From NCBI RefSeq assembly GCF_018882365.1, contig NZ_JACVOP010000001.1:372001-436000 (forward strand): a DNA stretch of 64,000 nt, in the 5' to 3' direction. This document shows, piece after piece, positions 11,640-20,701 of the stretch. The stretch comes from Polynucleobacter sp. 71A-WALBACH. Lineage in GTDB: Bacteria; Pseudomonadota; Gammaproteobacteria; Burkholderiales; Burkholderiaceae. Positions within the stretch are counted from its first letter, which is position 1. The number at the start of each line of letters is the position of its first letter. The position numbers and the translations under genes were made by a program. Under the pieces are notes generated by a model. It was not told where the DNA came from, made no database searches, and saw only the letters and a list, made by a program, of their open reading frames with translations.

Positions 11640-12311
11640 ATGATTATGAAGAACTCCAACGCCTTAGACCAGCTATTTGCCAATAATCGCAAATGGGCGG
11701 AGGCTATGATTGCTAAGGATGCTGATTTTTTTAAGCGCCTAGTTTCGCAGCAAGCTCCTGAATATCTTTGGATTGGCTGCTCAGATAGCCGTGTACCTGC
11801 AAATGACATTGTCAATCTCTTGCCAGGCGAACTCTTTGTGCATCGCAATGTTGCCAACGTCGTAGTTCACACGGACCTGAACTGCTTATCCGTCATTCAG
11901 TTTGCAATCGATCTCTTAAAGGTCAAACACATATTAGTGGTGGGTCATTATGGCTGCTCTGGTGTGCATGCTGCCCTAGCCGATAAACGCGTTGGACTTG
12001 CCGACAATTGGTTGCGTCACGTTAAGGATGTGCATCAAAAGCATGAGCGCTATCTTGGCGATCTCATCCCCACCCCAAAACGACAAGATCGCTTGTGCGA
12101 ACTCAATGTTATCGAGCAGGTAGTGAATGTTTGCGAGACTACTATTGTGCAAGATGCATGGGCGAGAGGACAAGATCTAACGGTGCATGGTTGGGCTTAT
12201 CGCCTTGAGACTGGACTGGTGAATGATTTAGGCATGTCCATTAGCTCAACTGAAGAAATGAATATGCGCTACGCCAAATCTTTATCTCGCTACGACGCCG
12301 AATCAGTTTAG
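11640..12311 (+). CDS. can: Beta-class carbonic anhydrase (cytosolic)
   Basis: This 223-residue beta-carbonic anhydrase catalyses CO2/bicarbonate interconversion. Zinc ligands and catalytic dyad are visible: CSDSR in WIGCSDSRVPAND (Cys, Asp, Arg) and H-x2-C in VVGHYGCSGVHAAL. The sequence matches the Can type (HRNVANVVVHTDLNCLSVIQFAID). No signal peptide is present, in contrast to the second carbonic anhydrase of the window at 31.4-32.1 kb. The start may be either ATG at 11640 or 11646; neither has a clear ribosome binding site. The next gene begins three bases after its stop. Confidence 0.95.
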   Translation: MIMKNSNALDQLFANNRKWAEAMIAKDADFFKRLVSQQAPEYLWIGCSDSRVPANDIVNLLPGELFVHRNVANVVVHTDLNCLSVIQFAIDLLKVKHILVVGHYGCSGVHAALADKRVGLADNWLRHVKDVHQKHERYLGDLIPTPKRQDRLCELNVIEQVVNVCETTIVQDAWARGQDLTVHGWAYRLETGLVNDLGMSISSTEEMNMRYAKSLSRYDAESV

Positions 12312-12313
12312 TT

Positions 12314-13201
12314 TTGCTTAAAAACCTTTCAAACTATTCTGGGGTAGCACTCCTTAGATTTTTAGCATCGCTTCCTTATAGAGCTTTGGTTTCTATTGGA
12401 TATGGCTTAGGCTATCTAGCGGCTCATATTCCTAACGACCGTAATCGCGTAGTTCAGAAAAACTTAGAACTGTGCTTCCCCGAACTTAGTGCGCAAGAAA
12501 TTAATCAACTCAGGAAAGAGCATTGGCGATTACTCGGACGTAGCTTAGTAGAGAAAAGTATTATTTGGCTCGGCAGTAAAAAACAGCTCAGCGATATGAT
12601 TGAAGTCAGATCAGAAGTCGACCTGAGTGATAGGCAGCCCCGTATCTTGGTGAATATGCACTTCATTGGCATTGAAGGTAGCATTATTTTGAGCGCGCTC
12701 GCTAACGATAAAGGCTGGCCTCGCACCTCTGGTTTTTTTCAAAGAATGAAAAACCCCTTCTTCAATAGAAAAATCATTGAGTGGCGCAATCGCTTTGGTG
12801 GAAATTCTATTGATCGCCAGGGAAACTCGCTTGAGCTCATTAGAGAAATCCGTAGGGGGAGCTTTATTATCATTGCGCCAGATATTGATTTAGGCCTCAA
12901 GGATTCCACCTTCGTTCCTTTTTTTAATATTCAAACCAATACGATCACAGCCGTATCTCGCCTTGCCAAAATCACTGGGGCGCAAGTCTGCATGATGATC
13001 ACGACCCTTAAAAAGAATGAGTCTGGCTATATTTGCACTATTAGTAAGCCGCTTGAGAATTTTCCAACCGAAAATCCAGAGGCAGATACAGCACGTTTAA
13101 ACCAAATTTTTGAACAAGAAATCAGGCTCAGACCAGCTGAATACTATTGGGTTCATAAGCGCTTTAAAAATAGGCCATTTAATGAAACTGGGCCCTATTA
13201 A
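12314..13201 (+). CDS. Lysophospholipid/lauroyl acyltransferase, LpxL-HtrB family
   Basis: This 295-residue protein belongs to the lipid A late acyltransferase family. An N-terminal hydrophobic region (about residues 8-38) targets it to the membrane, and the H-x4-E catalytic motif is present in NMHFIGIEGSII. Other family blocks are FGGNSIDRQGNSLELIREIRRG and the C-terminal EYYWVHKRFKNRP. The start codon is TTG at 12314, directly after the carbonic anhydrase stop. With the LpxO-like gene two genes upstream it suggests a small lipid A modification neighbourhood, although carbonic anhydrase sits between them. Confidence 0.9.
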   Translation: MLKNLSNYSGVALLRFLASLPYRALVSIGYGLGYLAAHIPNDRNRVVQKNLELCFPELSAQEINQLRKEHWRLLGRSLVEKSIIWLGSKKQLSDMIEVRSEVDLSDRQPRILVNMHFIGIEGSIILSALANDKGWPRTSGFFQRMKNPFFNRKIIEWRNRFGGNSIDRQGNSLELIREIRRGSFIIIAPDIDLGLKDSTFVPFFNIQTNTITAVSRLAKITGAQVCMMITTLKKNESGYICTISKPLENFPTENPEADTARLNQIFEQEIRLRPAEYYWVHKRFKNRPFNETGPY

Positions 13202-13239
13202 CCCTTCTTCTGTAAGCGCTTTTGTCCTATCATTAAAGA

Positions 13240-13992
13240 ATGATTGAACGTATTGGGCTATTTGCCGATCTACATAGCAATTTGGAAGCTTTTGATGCTT
13301 GCATGGAGCAGGCCAAAGAGCTGGGCGTTACTCGCATGGTTTTCTTAGGGGATATTGTTGGCTATAACGCCGATCCTGGTGCTCTGATTGATCGCATTGG
13401 TGAGATGGTTGCCAATAAGAAAGCGATTGCAGTTTTAGGCAATCATGATCAAGCGGTTTTTGAAGACCACAGCAATCAAATGAATGCGAGCGCAAACGCA
13501 GCAATCGAGTGGACTAAAACTCAACTCAACTCAACTCAAGTGCAGTTTCTAAAAGATCTGCCATTAATGGTTCAAGAGGATGCGATATGTTTTGTTCACG
13601 CATCAGCCCACAATCCCGCAGACTGGAATTACATCACCGATAGCATGAGTGCTTGGCGTTGTGTACAAAATTCTGGCAAGACATACACTTTTGTTGGTCA
13701 TTCTCATGAGCAAGCGCTTTTCTATCAAAGTGCCGTCGGTAAATTGATTCGCTTTGCACCCCACCCAGGTGACGGGGTTCCAGTAATGCATCATCGTCAG
13801 TGGGTTGGCGTGGTTGGCTCACTTGGGCAGCCACGAGATGGCAATCCAGAAGCTTGCTTTGCGGTTTTTGAACCAGAAATTGAAGTACTTACTTTTCATC
13901 GCACCCCCTATGATCAATTTACGGCAGCGGCTAAAGTACGTCGCGCAGGATTACCGGAAGATCTAGCCAACCGCCTCATCACAGGCAAATAA
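13240..13992 (+). CDS. Calcineurin-like metallophosphoesterase
   Basis: This 250-residue protein has all five metallophosphoesterase motifs: DLH (FADLHSNLEAF), GDIVGYNADP, GNHD (VLGNHDQAV), the His in CFVHASAH and GHSH (VGHSHEQAL). Bacterial members hydrolyse phosphomono- or diesters, in some cases phosphoproteins or Ap4A. The gene ends 7 bases before a Ser/Thr kinase gene, so the two are probably co-transcribed; this pairing suggests, but does not prove, opposing kinase and phosphatase activities. The substrate cannot be deduced from sequence. Confidence 0.9.
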   Translation: MIERIGLFADLHSNLEAFDACMEQAKELGVTRMVFLGDIVGYNADPGALIDRIGEMVANKKAIAVLGNHDQAVFEDHSNQMNASANAAIEWTKTQLNSTQVQFLKDLPLMVQEDAICFVHASAHNPADWNYITDSMSAWRCVQNSGKTYTFVGHSHEQALFYQSAVGKLIRFAPHPGDGVPVMHHRQWVGVVGSLGQPRDGNPEACFAVFEPEIEVLTFHRTPYDQFTAAAKVRRAGLPEDLANRLITGK

Positions 13993-13999
13993 TTTATCC

Positions 14000-15418
14000 A
14001 TGTCGATGAATACTGATATTGAAGCTGTTGATGAGATTTTCCAAGAAGGTAAAGTAGTTGATGGATTTGTATTGGGAACAGAAGTTCATCGTGGTGGTAT
14101 GGCCAGCCTGTACTCTGCAACCAAAGAGGGAATTGATGTTCCTATTCTCTTAAAGATTCCTAGGGTAGGCCGCGATCAGCCTGTGGAAAGTCTTATTGGC
14201 TTTGAGACCGAGCTCACTATTCTGCGTTCACTCAAGAGCCCATATGTTCCTAAGTATCTTGGCTCTGGCAATATGGCGACACGCCCCTACATCGCAATGG
14301 AGCGCGTGGCAGGGCGGCCACTTGAGGACTTCATCAAAGAAGGTAAAGTTTTTACAATTGATGAGGTAGTAAAGATTGGCGCTGACTTAGCGCAAGCAGT
14401 GCAATCCTTGCACGCACAAGATGCCATTCATTTAGACATTAAGCCAGAAAATATTCTGATTGATGATGAAGGCAAGCTTACTTTAATTGATTTTGGCTTA
14501 TCGCATCACGCACGTTTCCCTGACTTGCTCGCCGAAGAAATGCGCAAGGGAATTGGCTCAGCACCCTATATTTCACCAGAGCAGGTGACTGGAATTCGCT
14601 CGGATTATCGTAGCGATATCTTTTCTATTGGCGTCATTCTGTATGAGTTGCTAACGGGCGAACTTCCCTTTGGTAATCCACAGTCTATGAGTGGTCTGCG
14701 AAAAAGAATGTGGGCTCAAGCATTTCCTCCGCGCGCCATCCGCAAAGAGATCCCACGCTGGTTACAAGAAATTGTTTTGCGTTGTCTAGAGCCACGCGCA
14801 GCCGACCGCTATCAAAGCGCTACTCGTCTACGTCAAGTCTTGCGTGATCATGAGAGCGTCACTCTGACCGAACGCGCAGACCGAGTCGACCCACTAAGCT
14901 TTTGGGAAAACCTGAAGCGCATGTTCCGTGCGGCAGGTTACGAACCCTCCCCAAGTCCGCGCCCTAGCATCGGAAATTACGATGCGCCATTAATGATTGC
15001 GGCGATTGATACACGACAATCTGATGCAGACTTGCGTGAGCGTATGCAAATAACCGCGAAGAATTTATTACAGGCCTATCCTGAAAGTCGTCTTGTATGT
15101 ATTAGTACTATTGCGAGCACTCCGACTTTTGAGGGCAATCAAGAGAGTGAAACTGCTAGTGGCATTGTCCGAGGACATCTCGTGCAGCTGATGGAATGGG
15201 CTAAGCCCTTGAAGTTACCGCCAGAACGGATTTCATATCACGTACTAGAAGCGCTAGATCCAGCCACTCGAATTGTGGAATTTGCCAAAGATAACGACGC
15301 TTCACTTATCCTCATTGGCGCATCCCACAAGCTGCCAAATAAAGTAACGCCATGGCGAACCTCTATGACAAAAATTGTCGAAGAAGCCCCTTGCAGCGTC
15401 CATATTGTCAGAACCTAG
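14000..15418 (+). CDS. Ser/Thr protein kinase fused to a universal stress protein domain
   Basis: This 472-residue protein joins two domains. Residues about 20-290 form a Hanks-type kinase: glycine loop GGMASLYSA, ATP-binding Lys52 (ILLKIPR), catalytic loop HLDIKPEN (144-151, HLD in place of HRD), DFG (164-166) and SPE (192-194). Residues about 330-472 form a UspA-like domain starting LMIAAIDTRQ and ending GASHKLPNKVTPWRTSMTKIVEEAPCSVHIVRT; the usual Gly-rich ATP loop of Usp is modified. No membrane segment is visible, so this is a soluble kinase without an extracellular sensor. The Usp domain may act as the sensor. It follows the metallophosphoesterase by 7 bases. Confidence 0.92.
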   Translation: MSMNTDIEAVDEIFQEGKVVDGFVLGTEVHRGGMASLYSATKEGIDVPILLKIPRVGRDQPVESLIGFETELTILRSLKSPYVPKYLGSGNMATRPYIAMERVAGRPLEDFIKEGKVFTIDEVVKIGADLAQAVQSLHAQDAIHLDIKPENILIDDEGKLTLIDFGLSHHARFPDLLAEEMRKGIGSAPYISPEQVTGIRSDYRSDIFSIGVILYELLTGELPFGNPQSMSGLRKRMWAQAFPPRAIRKEIPRWLQEIVLRCLEPRAADRYQSATRLRQVLRDHESVTLTERADRVDPLSFWENLKRMFRAAGYEPSPSPRPSIGNYDAPLMIAAIDTRQSDADLRERMQITAKNLLQAYPESRLVCISTIASTPTFEGNQESETASGIVRGHLVQLMEWAKPLKLPPERISYHVLEALDPATRIVEFAKDNDASLILIGASHKLPNKVTPWRTSMTKIVEEAPCSVHIVRT

Positions 15419-15440
15419 ATCATTGCTCTGATCTAGGTAG
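15411..15440. terminator. Hairpin between convergent kinase and symporter genes
   Basis: The inverted repeat ACCTAGATCA-(N6)-TGATCTAGGT overlaps the stop codon of the kinase gene and lies just before the stop of the symporter gene on the other strand. It lacks a long T-run, so its terminator function is inferred from stem strength and position. Confidence 0.55.
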
Positions 15441-15443
15441 CAA

Positions 15444-16772
15444 TTAATGCATTTTGTCTTGCTTCTGATCCAGAATTACTTCTGGCTCCTGAGCCTCAAT
15501 CCAGCTATCGCGATTCAGTGCGGCCGTTAATTGCTCCTGATTTAACTCACCGGTCCAGCGCGCCACCACAATGGTCGCCACGCCATTACCAACTAAATTA
15601 GTAAGGGCGCGAGCTTCAGACATAAAGCGGTCGATGCCCAAAATAATCGCCAGGCCCGCAACAGGCACATTTCCTACTGCAGACAAAGTTGCCGCCAAGA
15701 CGATAAAGCCGCTACCAGTGATTCCAGCAGCCCCCTTCGAGGTCAGAAGTAAGACTAGCAACAAAGTAACCTGCTGAGTAATAGTCATTGGCGTGTCCGT
15801 CGCCTGAGCAATAAAAACGGCTGCCATTGTTAAGTAAATTGAAGTGCCATCCAGATTAAATGAGTAACCCGTTGGAATAATTAAGCCGACACAGCTTTTT
15901 TTCGCGCCAAGCAATTCCATTTTTTCCATCATGCGCGGCAAAACCGACTCCGATGAGGATGTTCCCAAAACAATTAAGAGTTCTTCTTTTATATATCGCA
16001 CAAACTTGAAAATGCTAAAGCCATTTAAGCGCGCAATGGTCCCGAGGACAATAAAGACAAAAAGTAAGCAAGTGATATAAAACGCGCCCATCAATTTTCC
16101 TAAAGAAAATAGAGAGCCCACTCCATACTTACCGATCGTGAATGCCATTGCGCCAAAGGCGCCAATTGGAGCAAATTTCATGACGATGCCAATAATGTCA
16201 AAAAGAACATGTGAGGTCTTTTCGATCAAGTCAAACACCATGGTTCCTCTGCCGCCGAACTTATGCAATGCAAACCCAAACAACACGGCAATAAAAAGCA
16301 CCTGCAAAATTTCTCCTTTTGCAAAAGCGTCAACTACTGTATTGGGAATGATGTTGAGCAAGAACTCAGTGGTTGTGGCCATCTTGCCTGGACCAGTGTA
16401 GGCAGCGATTCCCTTGGTATCTAAAGACGCAGGGTCAATATTCATGCCGGCGCCTGGCTGCAGCACATTCACCACAACTAAGCCCACTATGAGGGCGATA
16501 GTGCTCACAACCTCAAAATAGAGAAGAGCTAAGCCACCAGTCTTGCCCACCTTCTTCATGTCCTCCATACCTGCAATACCCAATACAACAGTACAAAAGA
16601 TAATCGGGGCAATGAGCATCTTGATGCCCTTGATAAAAGCATCACCAAATGGCTTCATATCTACGCCCAAGGACGGATATAGGTGGCCGAGCAATACGCC
16701 TACTACGACAGCTACAAGCACCTGAAAGTAAAGGATTTTGTAAATTGGGGGCTTTTTTAGTGTGGGTATCAA
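15444..16772 (-). CDS. dctA: Dicarboxylate/amino acid:cation symporter (DctA-like)
   Basis: This 442-residue protein of the DAACS (Glt) family couples uptake of C4-dicarboxylates or acidic amino acids to protons or sodium. Signature blocks are the serine-rich hairpin [21 protein letters not shown], the NMDGT-like motif [20 protein letters not shown] and the C-terminal [26 protein letters not shown]. The N-terminus [37 protein letters not shown] is close to DctA. It is a single-gene unit convergent with the kinase gene. Confidence 0.93.
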   Translation of the reverse strand: MIPTLKKPPIYKILYFQVLVAVVVGVLLGHLYPSLGVDMKPFGDAFIKGIKMLIAPIIFCTVVLGIAGMEDMKKVGKTGGLALLYFEVVSTIALIVGLVVVNVLQPGAGMNIDPASLDTKGIAAYTGPGKMATTTEFLLNIIPNTVVDAFAKGEILQVLFIAVLFGFALHKFGGRGTMVFDLIEKTSHVLFDIIGIVMKFAPIGAFGAMAFTIGKYGVGSLFSLGKLMGAFYITCLLFVFIVLGTIARLNGFSIFKFVRYIKEELLIVLGTSSSESVLPRMMEKMELLGAKKSCVGLIIPTGYSFNLDGTSIYLTMAAVFIAQATDTPMTITQQVTLLLVLLLTSKGAAGITGSGFIVLAATLSAVGNVPVAGLAIILGIDRFMSEARALTNLVGNGVATIVVARWTGELNQEQLTAALNRDSWIEAQEPEVILDQKQDKMH

Positions 16773-16879
16773 TTTAATTTCCTTTGCTTAATAGATGACG
16801 CAGTCCGAATAAGGCGCCAAATCCCAATAATACCCTCGGCCAAACAGAATAAATTGGCAGCTTGCCCGATAATGTAGTC

Positions 16880-17617
16880 ATGGAAGAAAAAATACGTGTA
16901 TCCAAGCTGCTCTCTGAGCTAGGCCTATGCTCCCGACGCGAAGCTGACTCTTATATTGAACAAGGTTTGGTGACCGTCGATGGTGAAGTAGTCAATGAGC
17001 TGGGCTCTCGAGCCTTTCGTCATCAGAAGATTGAACTCCAGTCTGGCGCCAAAGCGCAGCAAGCATCCCGGATTACAGTCATTCTCAACAAGCCAGTCGG
17101 CTTTATCTCTCACTTCGATGACGAGCAAGAGTATCAACCCGCTGCCTCTCTCATTACTCCAGATAATTACTTTGCTAGCCCGCTGGATAAGGGCCGCAAC
17201 CCGCGCTTTAATACCCGCGGTTTAGCGCCTGCCGGTCGCCTTGATATCGATTCCACTGGCATGCTAGTTTTAACCCAAGATGGCCGCATTGCAAAACTCC
17301 TCATTGGCGAAAACAGTCCGATTGAGAAGGAGTATTTAGTCCGAGTGGAGGGCGCCCTCTCTTTTGAGGATCTAGATCGCCTAAAACATGGCCTGGAATT
17401 AGATGGCGTTGTTTTGAAGCCAGCCCAAGTCAGCTGGCAAAACGAAGATCAGCTTCGCTTTGTCCTACGAGAGGGTCGCAAGCGTCAAATTCGTCGTATG
17501 TGCGAAATGGTGGGCTTGAGAGTTTTGGGTCTTAAGCGCGTGCGCATGGGCAGAATTTCCCTAGGCGCACTCCCCCCTGGGAAATGGCGATTTGTAAGGC
17601 CTGAAGAGCAATTCTAA
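16880..17617 (+). CDS. rRNA pseudouridine synthase, RsuA/RluF-like
   Basis: This protein has an N-terminal S4 RNA-binding domain (residues 5-60, IRVSKLLSELGLCSRREADSYIEQGLVTVDG) and a pseudouridine synthase domain with catalytic Asp in GRLDIDSTGML. The C-terminal block EGRKRQIRRMCEMVGLRVLGLKRVRMG is typical of the RsuA/RluB/RluE/RluF group; spacing and the S4 domain look most like RluF. The ATG at 16880 (MEEKIRVSK) is chosen; a TTG at 16862 would add six non-conserved residues. The modified rRNA position is not deducible here. Confidence 0.9.
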   Translation: MEEKIRVSKLLSELGLCSRREADSYIEQGLVTVDGEVVNELGSRAFRHQKIELQSGAKAQQASRITVILNKPVGFISHFDDEQEYQPAASLITPDNYFASPLDKGRNPRFNTRGLAPAGRLDIDSTGMLVLTQDGRIAKLLIGENSPIEKEYLVRVEGALSFEDLDRLKHGLELDGVVLKPAQVSWQNEDQLRFVLREGRKRQIRRMCEMVGLRVLGLKRVRMGRISLGALPPGKWRFVRPEEQF

Positions 17618-17632
17618 GAAGCTCCACCCGCT

Positions 17633-17638
17633 TATAAT
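17633..17638 (+). promoter_or_regulatory. Candidate -10 element for prfC
   Basis: A perfect TATAAT lies 31 bases before the most likely prfC start region. It implies transcription beginning near 17645 and a very short leader, which fits an initiation codon between 17651 and 17680. The -35 match is poor. Confidence 0.45.
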
Positions 17639-17668
17639 TCTGTCAATTAGATTAAGCGCAGAATTACC

Positions 17669-19297
17669 ATCGATACCATCACCTCCAGCACTCCCGGCGC
17701 AGAAGTTTTAAGACGCCGTAGCTTTGCCATCATTTCTCACCCAGATGCTGGTAAGACCACGCTTACCGAAAAACTCTTGCTATACGCGGGGGCCATTCAA
17801 ATTGCCGGTAGCGTGAAGGCTCGTAAGGCAAGTCGCCACGCAACCTCCGACTGGATGGAGATTGAGAAACAGCGCGGTATCTCGGTTGCGAGCTCGGTCA
17901 TGCAGATGGAATATCGTGACTGCATTATTAATCTTTTAGATACCCCAGGTCACCAAGACTTTTCTGAAGATACCTATCGCGTATTAACTGCCGTAGATTC
18001 TGCACTGATGGTGATTGATGCCGCGAATGGTGTTGAGTCGCAGACCTTGCGCTTGCTTGAAGTCTGTCGCGCACGCAACACACCAATTGTCACTTTCATT
18101 AATAAAATGGATCGTGAAGTAAAGCCACCCATGGAACTCATGGATGAGATTGAAACCGCACTTGGCATTGAAGTGGTTCCTTTTACTTGGCCAGTAGGCA
18201 TGGGGAAATCATTTGCCGGCGTGATTGATATTGCCAATTCTCAAATGCGCATGTTCAAAGCTGGCGAAGATCGTGTAACCGAAGATTCTCATGCGATTGT
18301 TGATATCAATGATCCCGCACTGAGGGAGCGCCTAGGTGCTGATCTTGAAACTGCACTTGCCGAGGTGGACCTAATTAAAAATGCCATGCCAGCATTTGAT
18401 CGGGAAGCCTTTTTAGCAGGCCGTCAGTCGCCAGTATTCTTTGGCTCAGCCATTAATAATTTTGGTGTGCGTGAAATTCTGAATACTTTAGTAGAGCTTG
18501 CGCCATCGCCAGGCTCACGCAAAGCGCTACAACGTGAAGTAAGTCCAGCTGAAAATAAATTCACTGCAGTGGTCTTTAAGATTCAAGCAAACATGGATCC
18601 TGCGCATCGAGATCGCGTTGCCTTCTTGCGTATTTGCTCTGGACATTTTCAGCGCGGCATGAAGCTCAAGATTTGCCGTAACGGCAAAGAGGTACGTACC
18701 AATAATGCATTGTCCTTCTTGTCGCAAAGACGCGACATTCTAGATGAGGCCTTTCCAGGTGACATTATTGGATTACCAAACCATGGCCTTCTGAGATTGG
18801 GCGATACGCTCACCGAAGGTGAGCAATTGCAATTCACGGGCTTGCCATTTTTTGCCCCAGAAATTTTCCGTATGGTCGAGTCTGCCGATCCATTGCGCTC
18901 CAAACAATTGCGCACAGGCTTAATGCAACTTGGTGAAGAGGGTGCGATTCAGGTATTCCGCCCCATGACTGGTGGCACCATGTTACTAGGAGCATTTGGA
19001 CAGTTACAGTTTGAAGTGGTGAGTCATCGCCTGCAAACGGAGTATGGTGCGGAAGTTCGGTTGCTACCTGCTCGCTATAACCTAGCTCGCTGGGTAAGCT
19101 CGGACGATCCTGTAGCACTCAAAAAGTTCATACAAGAAAACATTCACCGCATGGCAGAAGATGTTGTGGGAGCGTCGGTATTTCTTGCTAGCCATAAATC
19201 CGAGCTGGATGTTGCTCAACAGCGCTGGGAATCTATTCAATTCCATGCGCTAAGAGAGCATGCGGGCCTTATCTATCAGTCAGACCTCGCTGGCTAA
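17669..19297 (+). CDS. prfC: Peptide chain release factor 3 (apparent non-canonical start)
   Basis: RF3 is the GTPase that recycles RF1/RF2 from the ribosome. The GTPase motifs G1 (HPDAGKTT, encoded at 17738-17761), G3 (DTPGHQDFSEDTYR) and G4 (NKMD) are all present, followed by the beta-barrel and RF3 C-terminal domain. No ATG, GTG or TTG occurs in frame between the stop codon at 17648-17650 and a TTG at 17777, and starting at that TTG would delete the P-loop. Translation must therefore start at an upstream ATT or ATC; ATC at 17669, followed by GAT ACC ATC ACC, sits where an MDTI-type N-terminus would be expected. Length from there is 542 residues, normal for RF3. A single-base assembly error (ATG read as ATC) is the main alternative. 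Confidence 0.85.
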   Translation: MDTITSSTPGAEVLRRRSFAIISHPDAGKTTLTEKLLLYAGAIQIAGSVKARKASRHATSDWMEIEKQRGISVASSVMQMEYRDCIINLLDTPGHQDFSEDTYRVLTAVDSALMVIDAANGVESQTLRLLEVCRARNTPIVTFINKMDREVKPPMELMDEIETALGIEVVPFTWPVGMGKSFAGVIDIANSQMRMFKAGEDRVTEDSHAIVDINDPALRERLGADLETALAEVDLIKNAMPAFDREAFLAGRQSPVFFGSAINNFGVREILNTLVELAPSPGSRKALQREVSPAENKFTAVVFKIQANMDPAHRDRVAFLRICSGHFQRGMKLKICRNGKEVRTNNALSFLSQRRDILDEAFPGDIIGLPNHGLLRLGDTLTEGEQLQFTGLPFFAPEIFRMVESADPLRSKQLRTGLMQLGEEGAIQVFRPMTGGTMLLGAFGQLQFEVVSHRLQTEYGAEVRLLPARYNLARWVSSDDPVALKKFIQENIHRMAEDVVGASVFLASHKSELDVAQQRWESIQFHALREHAGLIYQSDLAG

Positions 19298-19299
19298 AT

Positions 19300-19548
19300 C
19301 TAGCGTGTGCTTGATTGTGGCCAATTGCAATCAAATACCGCCACCAACTGAGTATCACTCTTCCTAAAAGATGCGGTCTTGCCATATTGCGCGCAATACG
19401 CATTGGCTTTTGGTGTAAGCGACGCAATAGATTCGTCGTCACTATTTAAAAAAGTGACATGATTAGAGTCTGATGCATCGGTATAAACCGCTGCACAGGC
19501 AGTTAAGCCAATGATGCTCAGTAACAAAACATATTTAAGATGCATCAT
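19300..19548 (-). CDS. Small lipoprotein of unknown function
   Basis: Starting at the ATG at 19548, which has AGGG eight bases upstream, the protein is 82 residues with a signal peptide ending in a lipobox (IIGLTAC, Cys about residue 18). The mature part holds three more cysteines, including the final FDCNWPQSS. It sits seven bases after the DUF2798 gene on the same strand and two bases from the prfC stop on the other strand. The function is unknown; a longer reading from 19566 adds six residues without a ribosome binding site. Confidence 0.7.
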   Translation of the reverse strand: MMHLKYVLLLSIIGLTACAAVYTDASDSNHVTFLNSDDESIASLTPKANAYCAQYGKTASFRKSDTQLVAVFDCNWPQSSTR

Positions 19549-19555
19549 TCGAACC

Positions 19556-19780
19556 CTATCTCTCAAGCTTCTTCACCAAACTTGCAGTAAGTTTGCTTGC
19601 AAATGGCCGATAAATCAAAATACAAATAATCGCAATGGGATAGGCGACTGACCATGCCTCTAGCCATACCCAAATGAAATCCTGTGCAATACCCACCAGC
19701 ACAAAGGTTGTGGCTAAAGTAATGCTCAAGGACATGAGTCCACCCATGATGGCGGCAAAAATTAGATTTGGAACATTCAT
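19556..19780 (-). CDS. DUF2798 family small membrane protein
   Basis: This 74-residue protein has two predicted membrane helices (about 5-30 and 38-58). The pattern LIFAAIMGGLMSLSITLATTFV, then WLEAWSVAYPIAI, then RPFASKLTASLV is that of the DUF2798 family, whose role is unknown. It is probably co-transcribed with the small lipoprotein just downstream. Confidence 0.8.
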   Translation of the reverse strand: MNVPNLIFAAIMGGLMSLSITLATTFVLVGIAQDFIWVWLEAWSVAYPIAIICILIYRPFASKLTASLVKKLER

Positions 19781-19932
19781 CGGAGTTCATTAAAAGGGCT
19801 AATGGCCCCCCAATCATAGCGCCTGATCCAGTTAACTGTTATTCTGATTTGTGATCACTATTCCGCGCCCTAGATAGGGGAGTCTACTGAGCAATCTCAG
19901 AGGTTCATCATTCCAAGACTCTAGGAAAATAT

Positions 19933-20142
19933 ATGGCTGTTGGCCAAAATCAAAGAAATAGAAAAAACGACCCCATGGTTAGCAAAACTGGTAAAGCCAA
20001 ATTGGGTCCGCTTAACGTTGCTCAACTCAGCAAATTGCTTGACTCAAGCACTAAGCCTAAAGAAAAAGCAAAGATTCAAAGAGCTCTCAATAAGCGACCA
20101 CCAGCACCAGCAGAAGCCGTAGCTGCACCAGTAGCAGCCTAA
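19933..20142 (+). CDS. Small basic protein of unknown function
   Basis: This 69-residue protein is lysine- and arginine-rich, with a segment GPLNVAQLSKLLDSSTKPKEKAKIQRAL and an Ala/Pro-rich tail. Similar short proteins occur widely in Burkholderiaceae without known function. The reading MAVGQNQRNRK is preferred over an overlapping +1 frame at 19940 because it ends exactly before the terminator at 20149-20175 and has a stable basic composition. The 110 bases upstream contain a short GC-rich hairpin-prone leader but no identifiable RNA class. Confidence 0.65.
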   Translation: MAVGQNQRNRKNDPMVSKTGKAKLGPLNVAQLSKLLDSSTKPKEKAKIQRALNKRPPAPAEAVAAPVAA

Positions 20143-20148
20143 ATACTA

Positions 20149-20175
20149 AGCCCCGAAATTACCGGGGCTTTTTCT
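20149..20175 (+). terminator. Intrinsic terminator
   Basis: Stem AGCCCCG / CGGGGCT with a 7-base loop is followed by a T-rich run. It immediately follows the 69-residue basic protein gene. Confidence 0.85.
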
Positions 20176-20194
20176 TATGTAATATGCTCTTGTT

Positions 20195-20701
20195 ATGAAG
20201 GCATCCCCCCAGATTCACTCGATTTTTATTGCTAACCTAGCAGGTGAGCCCATGATGCCAATCGAGCAAGCTGACATTATTGCCGGCGCGGGAATTGTGG
20301 GTGATCGATATGCATTAGGCCTGGGCGCATTCTCCAAAACTAAAGCTAAGATACGCCATATTTCTCTTATCGCCCTCTCTGGTGTGGAGCGGGCTAATTG
20401 TCAATTACTCGCTAAACACCAGACGCCCTTTAGCGAAGGCGATACTCGCAGAAATCTCGTGATCAGCGGTATCTCTGAGGATGAACTCAATAGCCTAGTT
20501 GGCAAGATTTTCTATTTAGGGGGCCTGGCGTTTAAAGGTACTGAATTGTGTGTACCCTGCCAGCGACCAGCCAACTTACTTCGAAGGCCGGATTTTATGA
20601 CTGTATTTGAAGGTAGAGGCGGTCTCAGAGCGGAAGCGCTTGAGTCTGGAATACTTAACCATGGGGACATGCTCACCCACACTGGTAGCCAAGAAAAATG
20701 A
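20195..20701 (+). CDS. MOSC domain-containing protein
   Basis: This 168-residue stand-alone MOSC domain has the conserved motifs GIVGDRYALGLGAFS near the N-terminus, FSEGDTRRNLVISG, and the cysteine block GTELCVPCQRPA with the presumed sulfur-carrying cysteine. MOSC domains relate to the MoCo sulfurase C-terminus and handle activated sulfur or molybdenum-linked ligands; the substrate is unknown here. The stop codon overlaps the start of the acetyltransferase gene (ATGA), which points to translational coupling. Confidence 0.88.
   Translation: MKASPQIHSIFIANLAGEPMMPIEQADIIAGAGIVGDRYALGLGAFSKTKAKIRHISLIALSGVERANCQLLAKHQTPFSEGDTRRNLVISGISEDELNSLVGKIFYLGGLAFKGTELCVPCQRPANLLRRPDFMTVFEGRGGLRAEALESGILNHGDMLTHTGSQEK

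Noticed and set aside
17777..17779. TTG at 17777 as the start of prfC
   Set aside because: It would remove the GTPase P-loop encoded at 17738-17761, without which RF3 cannot work.
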